This document shows positions 17,533 through 25,244 of a stretch of DNA of 35,795 nucleotides, piece by piece; within the stretch, counting starts at the first letter, position 1, and the number at the start of each line of letters is the position of its first letter. The notes under the pieces were generated by a model, which ran no database searches, was not told where the DNA came from, and saw only the letters and a program-made list of their open reading frames with translations. The DNA lies in NCBI GenBank assembly GCA_913043185.1, contig CAJWMI010000006.1, forward strand, positions 1-35,795. The letters run 5' to 3'. Source of the DNA: an uncultured Fidelibacterota bacterium. GTDB lineage: Bacteria > Marinisomatota > Marinisomatia > Marinisomatales > UBA1611. Position numbers and translations under genes: made by a program.

Positions 17533-18357
17533 TTACTCACCTATATAAGATCTCTCAATACCAAGGATATAACGAATTGAAGTGGCAAAAATTCCCAGTC
17601 CAATACCGATCATAATGGAACGAGCTCCAGCTACATTAGGATAGTAGTATATCCACTCTTGTATTGCCGGTAAATAAAAAATTCCGGGTTTATCTATCGG
17701 CCACCCATACATAAAACCTGCTATGGTAACAATTGAAATTCCAACTGCTACAAAAACGAATGTGGTTTTCATATCCTTTTTCCAGACGTTTATATATATA
17801 CCTGCTGATAACACGATTAGATACAATACAAACCATGAAGAAATCACACTACCAATCGGAACTCTCCCAACCATAATAATAATTCCGGATACAAGAAGCA
17901 AAGTTGCCTCAAAATTTCTAATCCTAAATGCTCTGTATGATGCTGATGCTACAAAAAATGCTAATAATGAAAACATAGTTGCAGACATTGGAGAAAACAT
18001 ATAATCAAACATCCATTTAAACAACGTTCCATCAGTCGTTACGTGTGCACCCCACTGCGCAACAGAGTCATCAACACCTTTCACAAAAAAGCCTGCAGTT
18101 ATTGCGAAAAGAAACCCCATTACTGCGACCACACTATATATCCAGCCTGGCTTTTGATAAAGAATTTTCTGAACCTGAAGTTTTATCAGATTAAGCGCGC
18201 CTAAAATAATCGCAAAACTAGCAAGGATATCGAACCACTGAGTGGCATCGTCATTAACGAATTCTTGTACGTTCGGTTGATCAATAAACCAACCAAGAAG
18301 TGTGGTCCAGCCAACTATGGTTACTATTAGAATCGGTATCTGTCTTTTCCAGATCAT
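17533..18357 (-). CDS. Polytopic membrane protein of the MutL/DUF6754 block
   Basis: A 274-residue hydrophobic protein with about seven to eight membrane segments: ~6-24, 42-61, 71-92, 123-142, 149-165, 170-188, 198-216 and 243-266. Recurrent features are LGALNLIKLQVQKI near 53-66 and a SATMFSLLAFFVASASYRAFR-type segment near 124-144, where the small residues and the loop Arg suggest packed helices. No transporter signature is recognisable. It lies between the DUF6754-like gene (seven-base gap) and the double-anchored protein (three-base gap). It is probably a structural or channel subunit of the same assembly; function unknown. Confidence 0.85.
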   Translation of the reverse strand: MIWKRQIPILIVTIVGWTTLLGWFIDQPNVQEFVNDDATQWFDILASFAIILGALNLIKLQVQKILYQKPGWIYSVVAVMGFLFAITAGFFVKGVDDSVAQWGAHVTTDGTLFKWMFDYMFSPMSATMFSLLAFFVASASYRAFRIRNFEATLLLVSGIIIMVGRVPIGSVISSWFVLYLIVLSAGIYINVWKKDMKTTFVFVAVGISIVTIAGFMYGWPIDKPGIFYLPAIQEWIYYYPNVAGARSIMIGIGLGIFATSIRYILGIERSYIGE

Positions 18358-18364
18358 TTTATCA

Positions 18365-19228
18365 TTAGCGTATGGTTAACAGTTTTGAGACATCAAAACC
18401 AATGCCAGTATTATCATATAAGGTCATTATAATTATTGAAAAAATAATCGTGACTATTACGGCTGCCTTAATCATGTCCTGTCCTCGAACCCCACCAATA
18501 AGCTCTGGTTTTTTTGATAGGTAAGCACTGGCAGCAAAAAACTCCTCTCCGATCAATGTATAATCACATGCAGTAACAAAAAATGGTATCTGCGCTTGAG
18601 ATGCGGTACCAGCAATCTGGATAGCACCAATTGAATTTCCTGTCTCAGCAAGGATCAATGATTCGGCATAGAACTTTCCCATATACATACAGGCAGCAGG
18701 CTTTTCTCGAACCATTATACCATTTACCCCAGCTGCATATGCGAATTGATCATCGGTCAAATAGTGAACCATATCCTCATTAAACATGTCAGGCCTTCCT
18801 TCAATCATATATGACTCCCTACATGCCTCACGCGCTGCTTTCATCACAATAGACCTAGACACAGGAACATTTAGACTGGTCTCGTATCTGGCTGTCATTT
18901 TCGCAACATGACCAAGAACAATTACACCCGCAACCGTTTCCACCTGATCCATATCCTGTATACCAGGCACGTAAAGAATTGGCCTTCCCATTTCTGTTGA
19001 TCTTCCTACGGCCTCTTCAACAGCTTTAAGTCCAGGTATAGGTCTTAAATAAAATTCGCCACCCATCTGAGCATATCTCACATTATACATCAGTGTAGAC
19101 CCCATCAAAAACATTGTAATCAGCATTACAATTCTATCTTCAAAGAAGTAAGGATGGCCCATTATCCAGTATAGTAAAAAAATAAAAGCAATGAGCCCGG
19201 TAACTAGCCAGAACTGTTTATCCTTCAA
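18365..19228 (-). CDS. DUF6754-like membrane protein with cytoplasmic domain
   Basis: A 287-residue protein that matches my recollection of the uncharacterised DUF6754 family; a profile search should confirm. Two helices at ~6-24 and ~32-50 are followed by a soluble domain (~55-245) and a third helix at ~251-271. With the N-terminus inside, the domain should face the cytoplasm. The domain has a strikingly conserved-looking core: GGEFYLRPIPGLKAVEEAVGR (residues 56-76, split here as the GGEFYLRP and PGLKAVEEAVG parts), MGRPILYVPG, REKPAACMYMGKFYAESLILAETG, AIQIAGTASQAQIPFFVTACDYTLIGEEFFAA. The AETG-AIQIAG and CDYTLIGEE motifs look like a binding or active site. Its ATG overlaps the stop of the 107-residue gene by four bases. 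Confidence 0.85.
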   Translation of the reverse strand: MKDKQFWLVTGLIAFIFLLYWIMGHPYFFEDRIVMLITMFLMGSTLMYNVRYAQMGGEFYLRPIPGLKAVEEAVGRSTEMGRPILYVPGIQDMDQVETVAGVIVLGHVAKMTARYETSLNVPVSRSIVMKAAREACRESYMIEGRPDMFNEDMVHYLTDDQFAYAAGVNGIMVREKPAACMYMGKFYAESLILAETGNSIGAIQIAGTASQAQIPFFVTACDYTLIGEEFFAASAYLSKKPELIGGVRGQDMIKAAVIVTIIFSIIIMTLYDNTGIGFDVSKLLTIR

Positions 19229-19548
19229 TTAATATCCCCATCTTCATCATTAGAATCTAACATCTCAAGGCGCTCAATTTCATCTAATAATATGCCTAAT
19301 GTTTCTTTATGATTTAATAGTTCAGCTGCTCTATAATAGCCATCGGACTGTATAAAACCAGTTACAATAGGACCCAAAAATACCATAGCATGACTTCCAA
19401 GAGACGATATTGGCCTTACCATTTCTAAAAACAACACGGACGGAGTCACAAACCCTGATGCATGAATTCTTTTTGCCAATCTATTAATGAAGTCTATATC
19501 AGTATCAGATAAATATTCATTTGATTCAATATTTGTCAAAGCTTTCAA
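19225..19548 (-). CDS. Small helical protein of the MutL/DUF6754 block
   Basis: A 107-residue protein of unknown function. The N-terminal ~30 residues are helical and charged (SDTDIDFINRLAKRIHASG), then VTPSVLFLEMVRPISSLGSHAMVFLGPIVTGFI is a moderately hydrophobic stretch (~34-66) that could be a monotopic or interfacial helix pair, and the C-terminus is acidic (DSNDEDGDIN). It starts one base after the barrel-sandwich gene and overlaps the DUF6754-like gene by four bases. Such coupling suggests a fixed stoichiometry with those two proteins, so it may bridge the soluble and membrane subunits. Confidence 0.8.
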   Translation of the reverse strand: MKALTNIESNEYLSDTDIDFINRLAKRIHASGFVTPSVLFLEMVRPISSLGSHAMVFLGPIVTGFIQSDGYYRAAELLNHKETLGILLDEIERLEMLDSNDEDGDIN

Positions 19549-19549
19549 A

Positions 19550-20677
19550 TTAATCTGTTTCTACAACTTCAAGATTTGATCTAGGAATTTCAAACCGGTT
19601 ACCATCAATATGAACAATCGCAACCCTGACCATCGTCTCTGATTCCATTTTCCTCAGTTCAGGAGGCAATTCTTTAACAACTCCTATTTTACCAAAATTT
19701 GGCGAACGTATAACTCTGACAAGACTGTCAATAGTCATTCCATCAGATTTATTAGAATCACCACTGTCTCTTAATGCATCACTAGAGTCTAATGGAATAA
19801 TTATCTCAGGTCTGATCACACCCGCACGGATCTGTGTGGCACCATTAATAGACGCTAGCTTACCGTTATGACTGTTCAGCAAATCAAATGTCTGCTGACC
19901 CATTTGAATTTTTCCGTAGCCCTCTGTTACAATTAATGAGGTATGAAGATCTTCTGACCCGGTAATCGCGACACCAAGTGTATAGCCCAATATTTCTTCA
20001 AGATCATAATAATTAAAACCACCAACAACTATGCCTCCAACTTCACACTCAATAGCCTTTTTATATGCATCTATGCTAATAAAGCTTCCACCAATAATTA
20101 TTTTTCCTTTTTCTTCAACAGTGATCATATCTTTCGTTATTTCAGATTCTCTGTTGTCTACTATTGTTTTTATCTCTCCTCTGCTTTCACCGCCAATACC
20201 AAAAATACCTTGAATAAAAACACCATTTGCCTTGATTACTACACCTTCCTCAGAGATAACCTCATTGACTTTACCTTCGATATATGCATCTACCTCAACC
20301 GGTATTGGAGACTCTCTTAAAACAACTTGTCCAGTCACATTAGATATGGTCTCAATCGTTCCATCAACAGGTGATAAAACACTTGATTTAAAAAATCCGA
20401 ATATCCCTTTTGTCTCGGCAATTAAATCATTTTTATGAACTGATTCACCAGTGGTCTTTATCATGCATTGATTAATATCGCTTGCATCTATATTTAATTG
20501 ATTAGCAACATTAATCATCTGAACATTTCCAGGGAGGTCTGTTTTTGCAACTATATCATTAGGCTTTACTATGTCACCTACTTTTGATTCAACCGAACCT
20601 TTCAATGGTAAACGGCGCTCTTTTAAAATTTTGGTGCTCTTTAAAACTTTTAAACCAGGTGTATATGAATGTGCCAA
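19550..20677 (-). CDS. Barrel-sandwich-hybrid protein with C-terminal KOW-like domain
   Basis: A 375-residue soluble-looking protein with no signal peptide or membrane helix. The N-terminal ~135 residues show paired barrel-sandwich-like repeats: LPLKGSVESKVGDIVKPNDIVA and TGESVHKNDLIAETKG...SPVDGTIETISNVTGQVVL, with the G-D/E-x-V-x-x-x-D-x-I-A and SPVDG-x-I patterns seen in biotin/lipoyl-type folds, RnfC and RNA polymerase beta-prime. No biotinylation (MKM) or lipoylation lysine is present, so it is not an acyl carrier. A Gly-rich beta/alpha middle (GVFIQGIFGIGGE, GGSFISIDAYKKAIECEVGGIVVGG) follows, then a linker and a KOW-like region at ~317-372 (LVRVIRSPNFGKIGVVKELP). It is flanked by one-base gaps to the MutL-like gene and the 107-residue gene. 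Function unknown. Confidence 0.82.
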   Translation of the reverse strand: MAHSYTPGLKVLKSTKILKERRLPLKGSVESKVGDIVKPNDIVAKTDLPGNVQMINVANQLNIDASDINQCMIKTTGESVHKNDLIAETKGIFGFFKSSVLSPVDGTIETISNVTGQVVLRESPIPVEVDAYIEGKVNEVISEEGVVIKANGVFIQGIFGIGGESRGEIKTIVDNRESEITKDMITVEEKGKIIIGGSFISIDAYKKAIECEVGGIVVGGFNYYDLEEILGYTLGVAITGSEDLHTSLIVTEGYGKIQMGQQTFDLLNSHNGKLASINGATQIRAGVIRPEIIIPLDSSDALRDSGDSNKSDGMTIDSLVRVIRSPNFGKIGVVKELPPELRKMESETMVRVAIVHIDGNRFEIPRSNLEVVETD

Positions 20678-20678
20678 T

Positions 20679-22496
20679 TTAGACCTCCAGGCTTGGATAT
20701 TCTTTTAAAGCATTAGACCAATTTCTTAAATCAGATAATCTTTTAGTGGGTTCATGACTTAGTTTTAAAGGCCTTCCTCTGCCATCAAATATTATACCTA
20801 CCTGTCCCCCATAAACTTTTGTTTGAATAGGCTCACTCACTCCAGCACCAACGTCTACGCCTTTTGAAGGAAAAAGTTTGATACTTATCTCTTCATAGTC
20901 CGCATCGATCAATACTAACTGACCATGGTCTAAACTAATTTCACTATTGTCACCATTGCTAAACTCTAACTCTGCTTTTAAAATCTCTTTTTTTCCTTCA
21001 AAATCACCTACAGGTGCTATACAGGTTCCCAGCCTGATTAAACAGTCTTTCTCAAATACCTCTAGAGCAGCTATTCGTGCCTGTTCAGAAAGATCCTTTT
21101 TCTCTATATTGGCCATGACCCCCAATTGTGGCATCATGAAAATCGAGTCAACTGCTAAAGAAGTTATTCCCTCAGGAAGAAAACTATCGATCATCATTTT
21201 TGCTGACTGCTGCCGTCTAGGAGCATGGGATAATACTCCACCCGAACCAACAATAAGATCTAGCTCCATCATATTCACTAAAGACTGACCAGAGTCTGAT
21301 TGCTCAAAAGCATCTGAAATCGTTCTCTCTTTTTGTATCCCTTTCAGATTGACTGCAAATGCCTTATGCTGTATAAAAGATAATCTTAGAGCCTCCCTTG
21401 CTATGGCCTGTTCAATCACCAACTCTTCAAGGCTCTGGGGCACGGTAGTAGGACGAATCATCTTATTCCCGATACGATTTGTTAGTTCTTTTTCATCAAT
21501 ATCAAAAGGCACCCACCTAAGTACATTCGGAAGGGTCGCTTCAGACAGAACATTGCAAATCGAATAGCTCATTCCCAGATTTGCGCTAACGGTACGGTTA
21601 AACTGTTCTTGAAATACTGAAAAAATATCTGTAGTTGCTCCGCCTATATCAACGCCTACAACAGAAATACTCTCTCTTTTAGCTACCATTTCAATCAAAG
21701 CACCGACCGCACCTGGAGTTGGCATTATTGGAGCATCCGTCCAACTCATAAGCTTTTTATAGCCAGGAGCTTGTTGCATAACATGCTCCATGAACAGATC
21801 GTGAATCTTATCCCTAGAGGGTTTAAGGTTCTCTTGCTCTAAGATGGGTCTTATATTTTCAGTGACATCCAAATCCGTGATCTTACCAAGAGTTTTTTTT
21901 ATGTCAGGTGTGGCTTTTTTATTACCAGCATAGATTACAGGAAGTTTATAATTTTGCCCCAGTCTTGGCTGAGGATTCGCCGCTGCCAAAATTTCCGCCA
22001 GTTCAACAACATGTTTTGTGGTGCCACCATCAATGCCTCCAGACAGTAAAATCATATCAGGCCTAAGCTGCCTGATTCTTGTGATTTTTTCATGAGGCTT
22101 TCTCCCATCATTTGACGCAAGAACATCCATAACAATAGATCCAGCACCTAATGCAGCCCGCTCAGCACTTTCTCCGGTCATTGATTTTACTACACCAGCT
22201 ACCATCATCTGCAATCCGCCACCTGCAGAACTTGTTGATATATAAATATCTACACCGGTACTATCTTTTTGAGGAGTAATAATATTATCACCATCAATGA
22301 GCTTGCGTCCTGATAGCTCTTCGACTTCCATTGTTGCATTTAATACGCCTCTGGTAACGTCTTCGAAAGGTGCTTCAACCGTGGTAGGCGCCTCTCCTCT
22401 GTGGCTTAACCGATATTCTCCATCGATATATTCTATCAAAATCGCTTTGGTCGTTGTACTGCCGCAGTCAGTGGCTAATATTGATCGTAATTTCAA
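20679..22496 (-). CDS. MutL/GlmL-family ASKHA ATPase (first gene of the membrane block)
   Basis: A 605-residue member of the family of GlmL/MutL, known as an accessory or reactivating factor of B12-dependent glutamate mutase. ASKHA signatures: phosphate-1 loop DCGSTTTK (10-17), SGGIDGGTTKH (~152-162), phosphate-2 loop VDIGGATTD (282-290) and the adenosine-type motif VGSGGVLS (416-423). Typical GlmL proteins are, as I recall, about 460 residues; here a beta-rich extension of ~110 residues (from ~495, with GGQVGIIFDGRGRPL near 575-590) follows the ATPase core. No glutamate mutase or other B12 mutase gene is in the window. It leads six tightly spaced genes, so it probably powers or switches a membrane complex. 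This use is inferred. Confidence 0.9.
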   Translation of the reverse strand: MKLRSILATDCGSTTTKAILIEYIDGEYRLSHRGEAPTTVEAPFEDVTRGVLNATMEVEELSGRKLIDGDNIITPQKDSTGVDIYISTSSAGGGLQMMVAGVVKSMTGESAERAALGAGSIVMDVLASNDGRKPHEKITRIRQLRPDMILLSGGIDGGTTKHVVELAEILAAANPQPRLGQNYKLPVIYAGNKKATPDIKKTLGKITDLDVTENIRPILEQENLKPSRDKIHDLFMEHVMQQAPGYKKLMSWTDAPIMPTPGAVGALIEMVAKRESISVVGVDIGGATTDIFSVFQEQFNRTVSANLGMSYSICNVLSEATLPNVLRWVPFDIDEKELTNRIGNKMIRPTTVPQSLEELVIEQAIAREALRLSFIQHKAFAVNLKGIQKERTISDAFEQSDSGQSLVNMMELDLIVGSGGVLSHAPRRQQSAKMMIDSFLPEGITSLAVDSIFMMPQLGVMANIEKKDLSEQARIAALEVFEKDCLIRLGTCIAPVGDFEGKKEILKAELEFSNGDNSEISLDHGQLVLIDADYEEISIKLFPSKGVDVGAGVSEPIQTKVYGGQVGIIFDGRGRPLKLSHEPTKRLSDLRNWSNALKEYPSLEV

Positions 22497-22519
22497 TTAA
22501 TTATTCTAGTATTATACGG

Positions 22520-23338
22520 TTAAACAATAAAAATAAGGAGATGAATATAAATCATTGCTGATGAAAAAAGTAGCGAATCAAACCGGTCTAAAATTCCACC
22601 ATGCGCTCTTAGTAAATCACCTGAGTCTTTTACACCGGCATCTCTTTTTAACATTGACTCAGCAAAGTCCCCAAGCTGAGAAAATATTCCTGCAATAGTA
22701 CCAAAAATAACTGCATCAAATAATACATATCTAATACCTAAAAAACCGAGCCTATGAGATAAAATAAAAACCAATACAGAGACTATGAATCCGGATACGG
22801 ATCCCACCCAGCTTTTTTTAGGACTTATTCTTGGGAGAATCTTTTTCTTTCCCCATTTTGTCCCAAAAAAGAATGCCGCAATATCACAGAGCCAGACTGA
22901 TAAAAATAATGTTAACACAATATTTGAATTATAGATATGATCCATTTGTCTGATGTAAATAAGGGTGCCTAGCGTACTAGGAACAAATAAAATGCCTAAA
23001 AACGTTGTTGAAATATTTAACAGCGGCTCTTCTTTATCATTAATAATTTCAATAAAAAAAACACTGACAACGGAAAAACAAATCAGACCCATAATAGTAA
23101 TCTGATGATGAGCATAAACCCCCGAATAGGAGACAGCTATAAGAAGGGTAATAATAAAACCAAAGATACGATTAGGATGGCCACCTTTTTTTTCACTAAG
23201 AGTATAAAATTCATCAAGCCCACCGAGCATTATCAAGGTGGTAATAATCGCAAATATTGGATTTCCAAGGAAATAACAGCCAATACCAAATGGAATACCA
23301 AAGAATAATATTAGCTTTCTACCTTTTAACTCTTTCAT
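22520..23338 (-). CDS. cdsA: Phosphatidate cytidylyltransferase
   Basis: CdsA makes CDP-diacylglycerol from phosphatidate and CTP, the branch point of membrane phospholipid synthesis. The 272 residues are mostly membrane helices, and the C-terminal third carries the family signature: SQLGDFAESMLKRDAGVKDSG then LRAHGGILDRFDSLLF (split around the DS-G-LL core), with the essential Asp residues. The WLCDIAAFFFGTKWGKKKILPRISPKKSW segment before it is also typical. It is encoded 31 bases after a lipid kinase gene that probably makes phosphatidate-like lipids, a sensible pairing, and 23 bases before the MutL block. Confidence 0.95.
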   Translation of the reverse strand: MKELKGRKLILFFGIPFGIGCYFLGNPIFAIITTLIMLGGLDEFYTLSEKKGGHPNRIFGFIITLLIAVSYSGVYAHHQITIMGLICFSVVSVFFIEIINDKEEPLLNISTTFLGILFVPSTLGTLIYIRQMDHIYNSNIVLTLFLSVWLCDIAAFFFGTKWGKKKILPRISPKKSWVGSVSGFIVSVLVFILSHRLGFLGIRYVLFDAVIFGTIAGIFSQLGDFAESMLKRDAGVKDSGDLLRAHGGILDRFDSLLFSSAMIYIHLLIFIV

Positions 23339-23369
23339 ATTCTAATTTACATTATTTATGGAAATAGTA

Positions 23370-24257
23370 TCAGACTATTAAGTCAACACCTTTGTTCATA
23401 ATAGTTACCTCTACAGGGGTCAGTCCAATGATTTCACCATCAATATTTAACTGGTCTTTTCCTTCTGGAACAATTGAGAAAGAATTGCACTGCACATACT
23501 CACATGCGGGGTGATCTACATGGGTACCATTAAATAATTTTGGAAACACAGAAAGCAGAGTAAGCCTGGAAGTTTTTTTCACAATAATTACATCGATCAG
23601 TCCATCATCTATAGATGCATCTGGAGCCATCTTCATTCCCTTGCCAACAAACTTTGTATTGCAGGCGATTATAAAGCAAAAGTCATCGTTTATCTCTTTA
23701 CCATCTAAAACAAACTTTGCATCTCTTTTTTTATTTTTAATTATCTCAATAATAGATGAAATATTATACCTTTGACCGCCAAATATGCGCAGCCTTTCTG
23801 CAACAACTGATATATCTGTAGCCATGCCCCATCCAACTAGATTTGCGGAATAGTATACTCTGTCAGATGCATTAACTCTCATTACATCGATTGGCCTAGG
23901 TTTATTATCTATTATTTTATTCACCGCAGCAACAGGATCAAGACAGTCAATCGTCTTCATGAATGAATTACCTGTCCCCCCTGGAATAAGACCAATGGGC
24001 AGTTTCTGATTATCATCTCTCGAGAGCATTCCGTTTACAACCTCATTAAGGGTACCATCGCCTCCGATAGCACAGACCAAATCATACTCACTAAAATTAC
24101 ATGATCTAACAAGCTCTATTGCGTGACCAGCATACTCAGTATAAATTAAAGTATATTCTACGTTATTCTCTTTAAATACTGGTATTACTTTATTTAATGT
24201 ATGGTTGTAATTTTTAGTCCCGCTTTTAGGATTTACAATTAAATATATATTATTCAT
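23370..24257 (-). CDS. Diacylglycerol kinase-family lipid kinase (DgkB/YegS type)
   Basis: A 295-residue soluble lipid kinase of the DAGK catalytic family. Motifs in order: IVNPKSGTKNYNHTL at the N-terminus, the nucleotide-binding AIGGDGTLNEVVNGML (~64-79), GLIPGGTGNSFMKTI (~89-103), AMAPDASIDDGLIDVIIV late in the protein and LNIDGEIIG near the end. The family phosphorylates diacylglycerol or related lipids; members differ in substrate, so the exact lipid is not settled. Its ATG overlaps the rlpA stop by four bases, and cdsA follows 31 bases downstream, a phospholipid-recycling context. Confidence 0.93.
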   Translation of the reverse strand: MNNIYLIVNPKSGTKNYNHTLNKVIPVFKENNVEYTLIYTEYAGHAIELVRSCNFSEYDLVCAIGGDGTLNEVVNGMLSRDDNQKLPIGLIPGGTGNSFMKTIDCLDPVAAVNKIIDNKPRPIDVMRVNASDRVYYSANLVGWGMATDISVVAERLRIFGGQRYNISSIIEIIKNKKRDAKFVLDGKEINDDFCFIIACNTKFVGKGMKMAPDASIDDGLIDVIIVKKTSRLTLLSVFPKLFNGTHVDHPACEYVQCNSFSIVPEGKDQLNIDGEIIGLTPVEVTIMNKGVDLIV

Positions 24258-24778
24258 TTTTTTAGATTTCTATGGTGCATGTATATACCATCACCCCATT
24301 CTATAACATCAACCTGGACTTTTGTTTTTCCTTGTTTAATAAAGTCTAATTTTTTAGCTGCGCCATAAGAACAATCCAACATTCTTCCTTGAATGTATGG
24401 ACCTCTATCATTAATTCTTAAAATTAACGATTTACCGTTTTCTAAATTTGTTACTCTCGCAACTGTATTTAATGGTAGCGTTTTATGAGCAGCTGTTAGG
24501 CCATACATATCATAAACTTCCCCATTAGCAGTAAGTTTTCCATGGAAATCTTCAGCATAGAACGAGCTTATACCAACCATCCTTTTTTTATGTTTTACAT
24601 TAGTATTAACGGTTTTAGGATCAATAAATATCGCTTTACTTTTGGGCTTAGATTTTTTTGAGGGAGCACTAGCGGCTTTTTTGTGTTTAAGAGCAGCAGC
24701 CCTCCCATATCTAGGAGCACTTGAACAAGAGGCAAGAATTAAAATAATTATAAAAGTGATTAAACCTCTTTTAGCCAT
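24254..24778 (-). CDS. rlpA: RlpA-like septal lipoprotein (double-psi beta-barrel)
   Basis: A 174-residue lipoprotein with the signal sequence GLITFIIILILASC, whose lipobox LASC puts the lipidated Cys at residue 18. A basic Lys/Pro/Ser-rich linker (~25-65) leads to an RlpA double-psi beta-barrel (~68-165): GISSFYAEDFHGKLTANGE, LTAAHKTLPLNTVARVTNLENGKS and RINDRGPYIQGRMLDCSYGAAKKL. RlpA proteins act in the periplasm on naked glycan strands at the division site. No SPOR domain follows, so targeting to denuded peptidoglycan by that domain is absent. It overlaps trmL by eight bases and the lipid kinase gene by four. Confidence 0.93.
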   Translation of the reverse strand: MAKRGLITFIIILILASCSSAPRYGRAAALKHKKAASAPSKKSKPKSKAIFIDPKTVNTNVKHKKRMVGISSFYAEDFHGKLTANGEVYDMYGLTAAHKTLPLNTVARVTNLENGKSLILRINDRGPYIQGRMLDCSYGAAKKLDFIKQGKTKVQVDVIEWGDGIYMHHRNLKK

Positions 24779-25244
24779 TTATTTGCCTTAATGCTTCATA
24801 TAGTACAATCCCAACACTTGTTGCAAGATTTAGGCTCCTAATATTTTTGTTTTCCATTGGTATTGTGCAAGTATTATCCGGATAAGAGGTCAAAATTTTC
24901 TCTGAAATTCCTGCAGTTTCACTACCAAAAATTAGATAATCATTTTCCTTAAAAACCTGACTGGTATAAGGCCTTTTAGATTTAGTTGTCATTAGATGAA
25001 AATTTTTGTTAAAAGTATTTTCACAATACTGAGGTATATCAGGAAAATATTCCCAGTTGATAAACTTCCAATAGTCTAGGCCAGCTCTTTTTAAATATTT
25101 ATCATCAATATCAAACCCGAGACTACCTACAAGATCTAGCTTAACATTATTTGCCCCACATAGTCGGGCAATATTTCCCGTATTTGGAGGTATCTGCGGT
25201 TCAAATAATGTAACAGTCAGCAACTTAGTGTCTCGCCAAATCAT
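24771..25244 (-). CDS. trmL: tRNA (cytidine/uridine-34 2'-O)-methyltransferase TrmL
   Basis: A SPOUT-class methyltransferase that modifies the wobble base of tRNA-Leu isoacceptors. The family pattern is LTVTLFEPQIPPNTGNIARLC at the N-terminus (shown by its FEPQIPPNTGNIARL core), LIFGSETAGI in the middle and IPMENKNIRSLNLATSVGIVLYEALRQ at the knot (key residues NIRSLNLATSV). The start is ambiguous: ATG at 25244 overlaps pyrD by 20 bases, while TTG at 25223, right after the pyrD stop (TAAG then TTG), gives the usual family start a few residues before LFEP. A longer frame to 25328 lies wholly inside pyrD and is unlikely. The stop overlaps rlpA by eight bases. Confidence 0.93.
   Translation of the reverse strand: MIWRDTKLLTVTLFEPQIPPNTGNIARLCGANNVKLDLVGSLGFDIDDKYLKRAGLDYWKFINWEYFPDIPQYCENTFNKNFHLMTTKSKRPYTSQVFKENDYLIFGSETAGISEKILTSYPDNTCTIPMENKNIRSLNLATSVGIVLYEALRQING

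Noticed and set aside
19550..20677. A biotin or lipoyl carrier protein
   Set aside because: The fold pattern is similar, but no MKM or DKA-type attachment lysine is present at the hairpin turn.
20947..21288. Plus-strand frame inside the MutL-like gene (also similar frames elsewhere in the minus-strand run)
   Set aside because: The product has no recognisable domain, lies fully opposite a well-supported gene and resembles the usual mirror frame of a conserved coding sequence.
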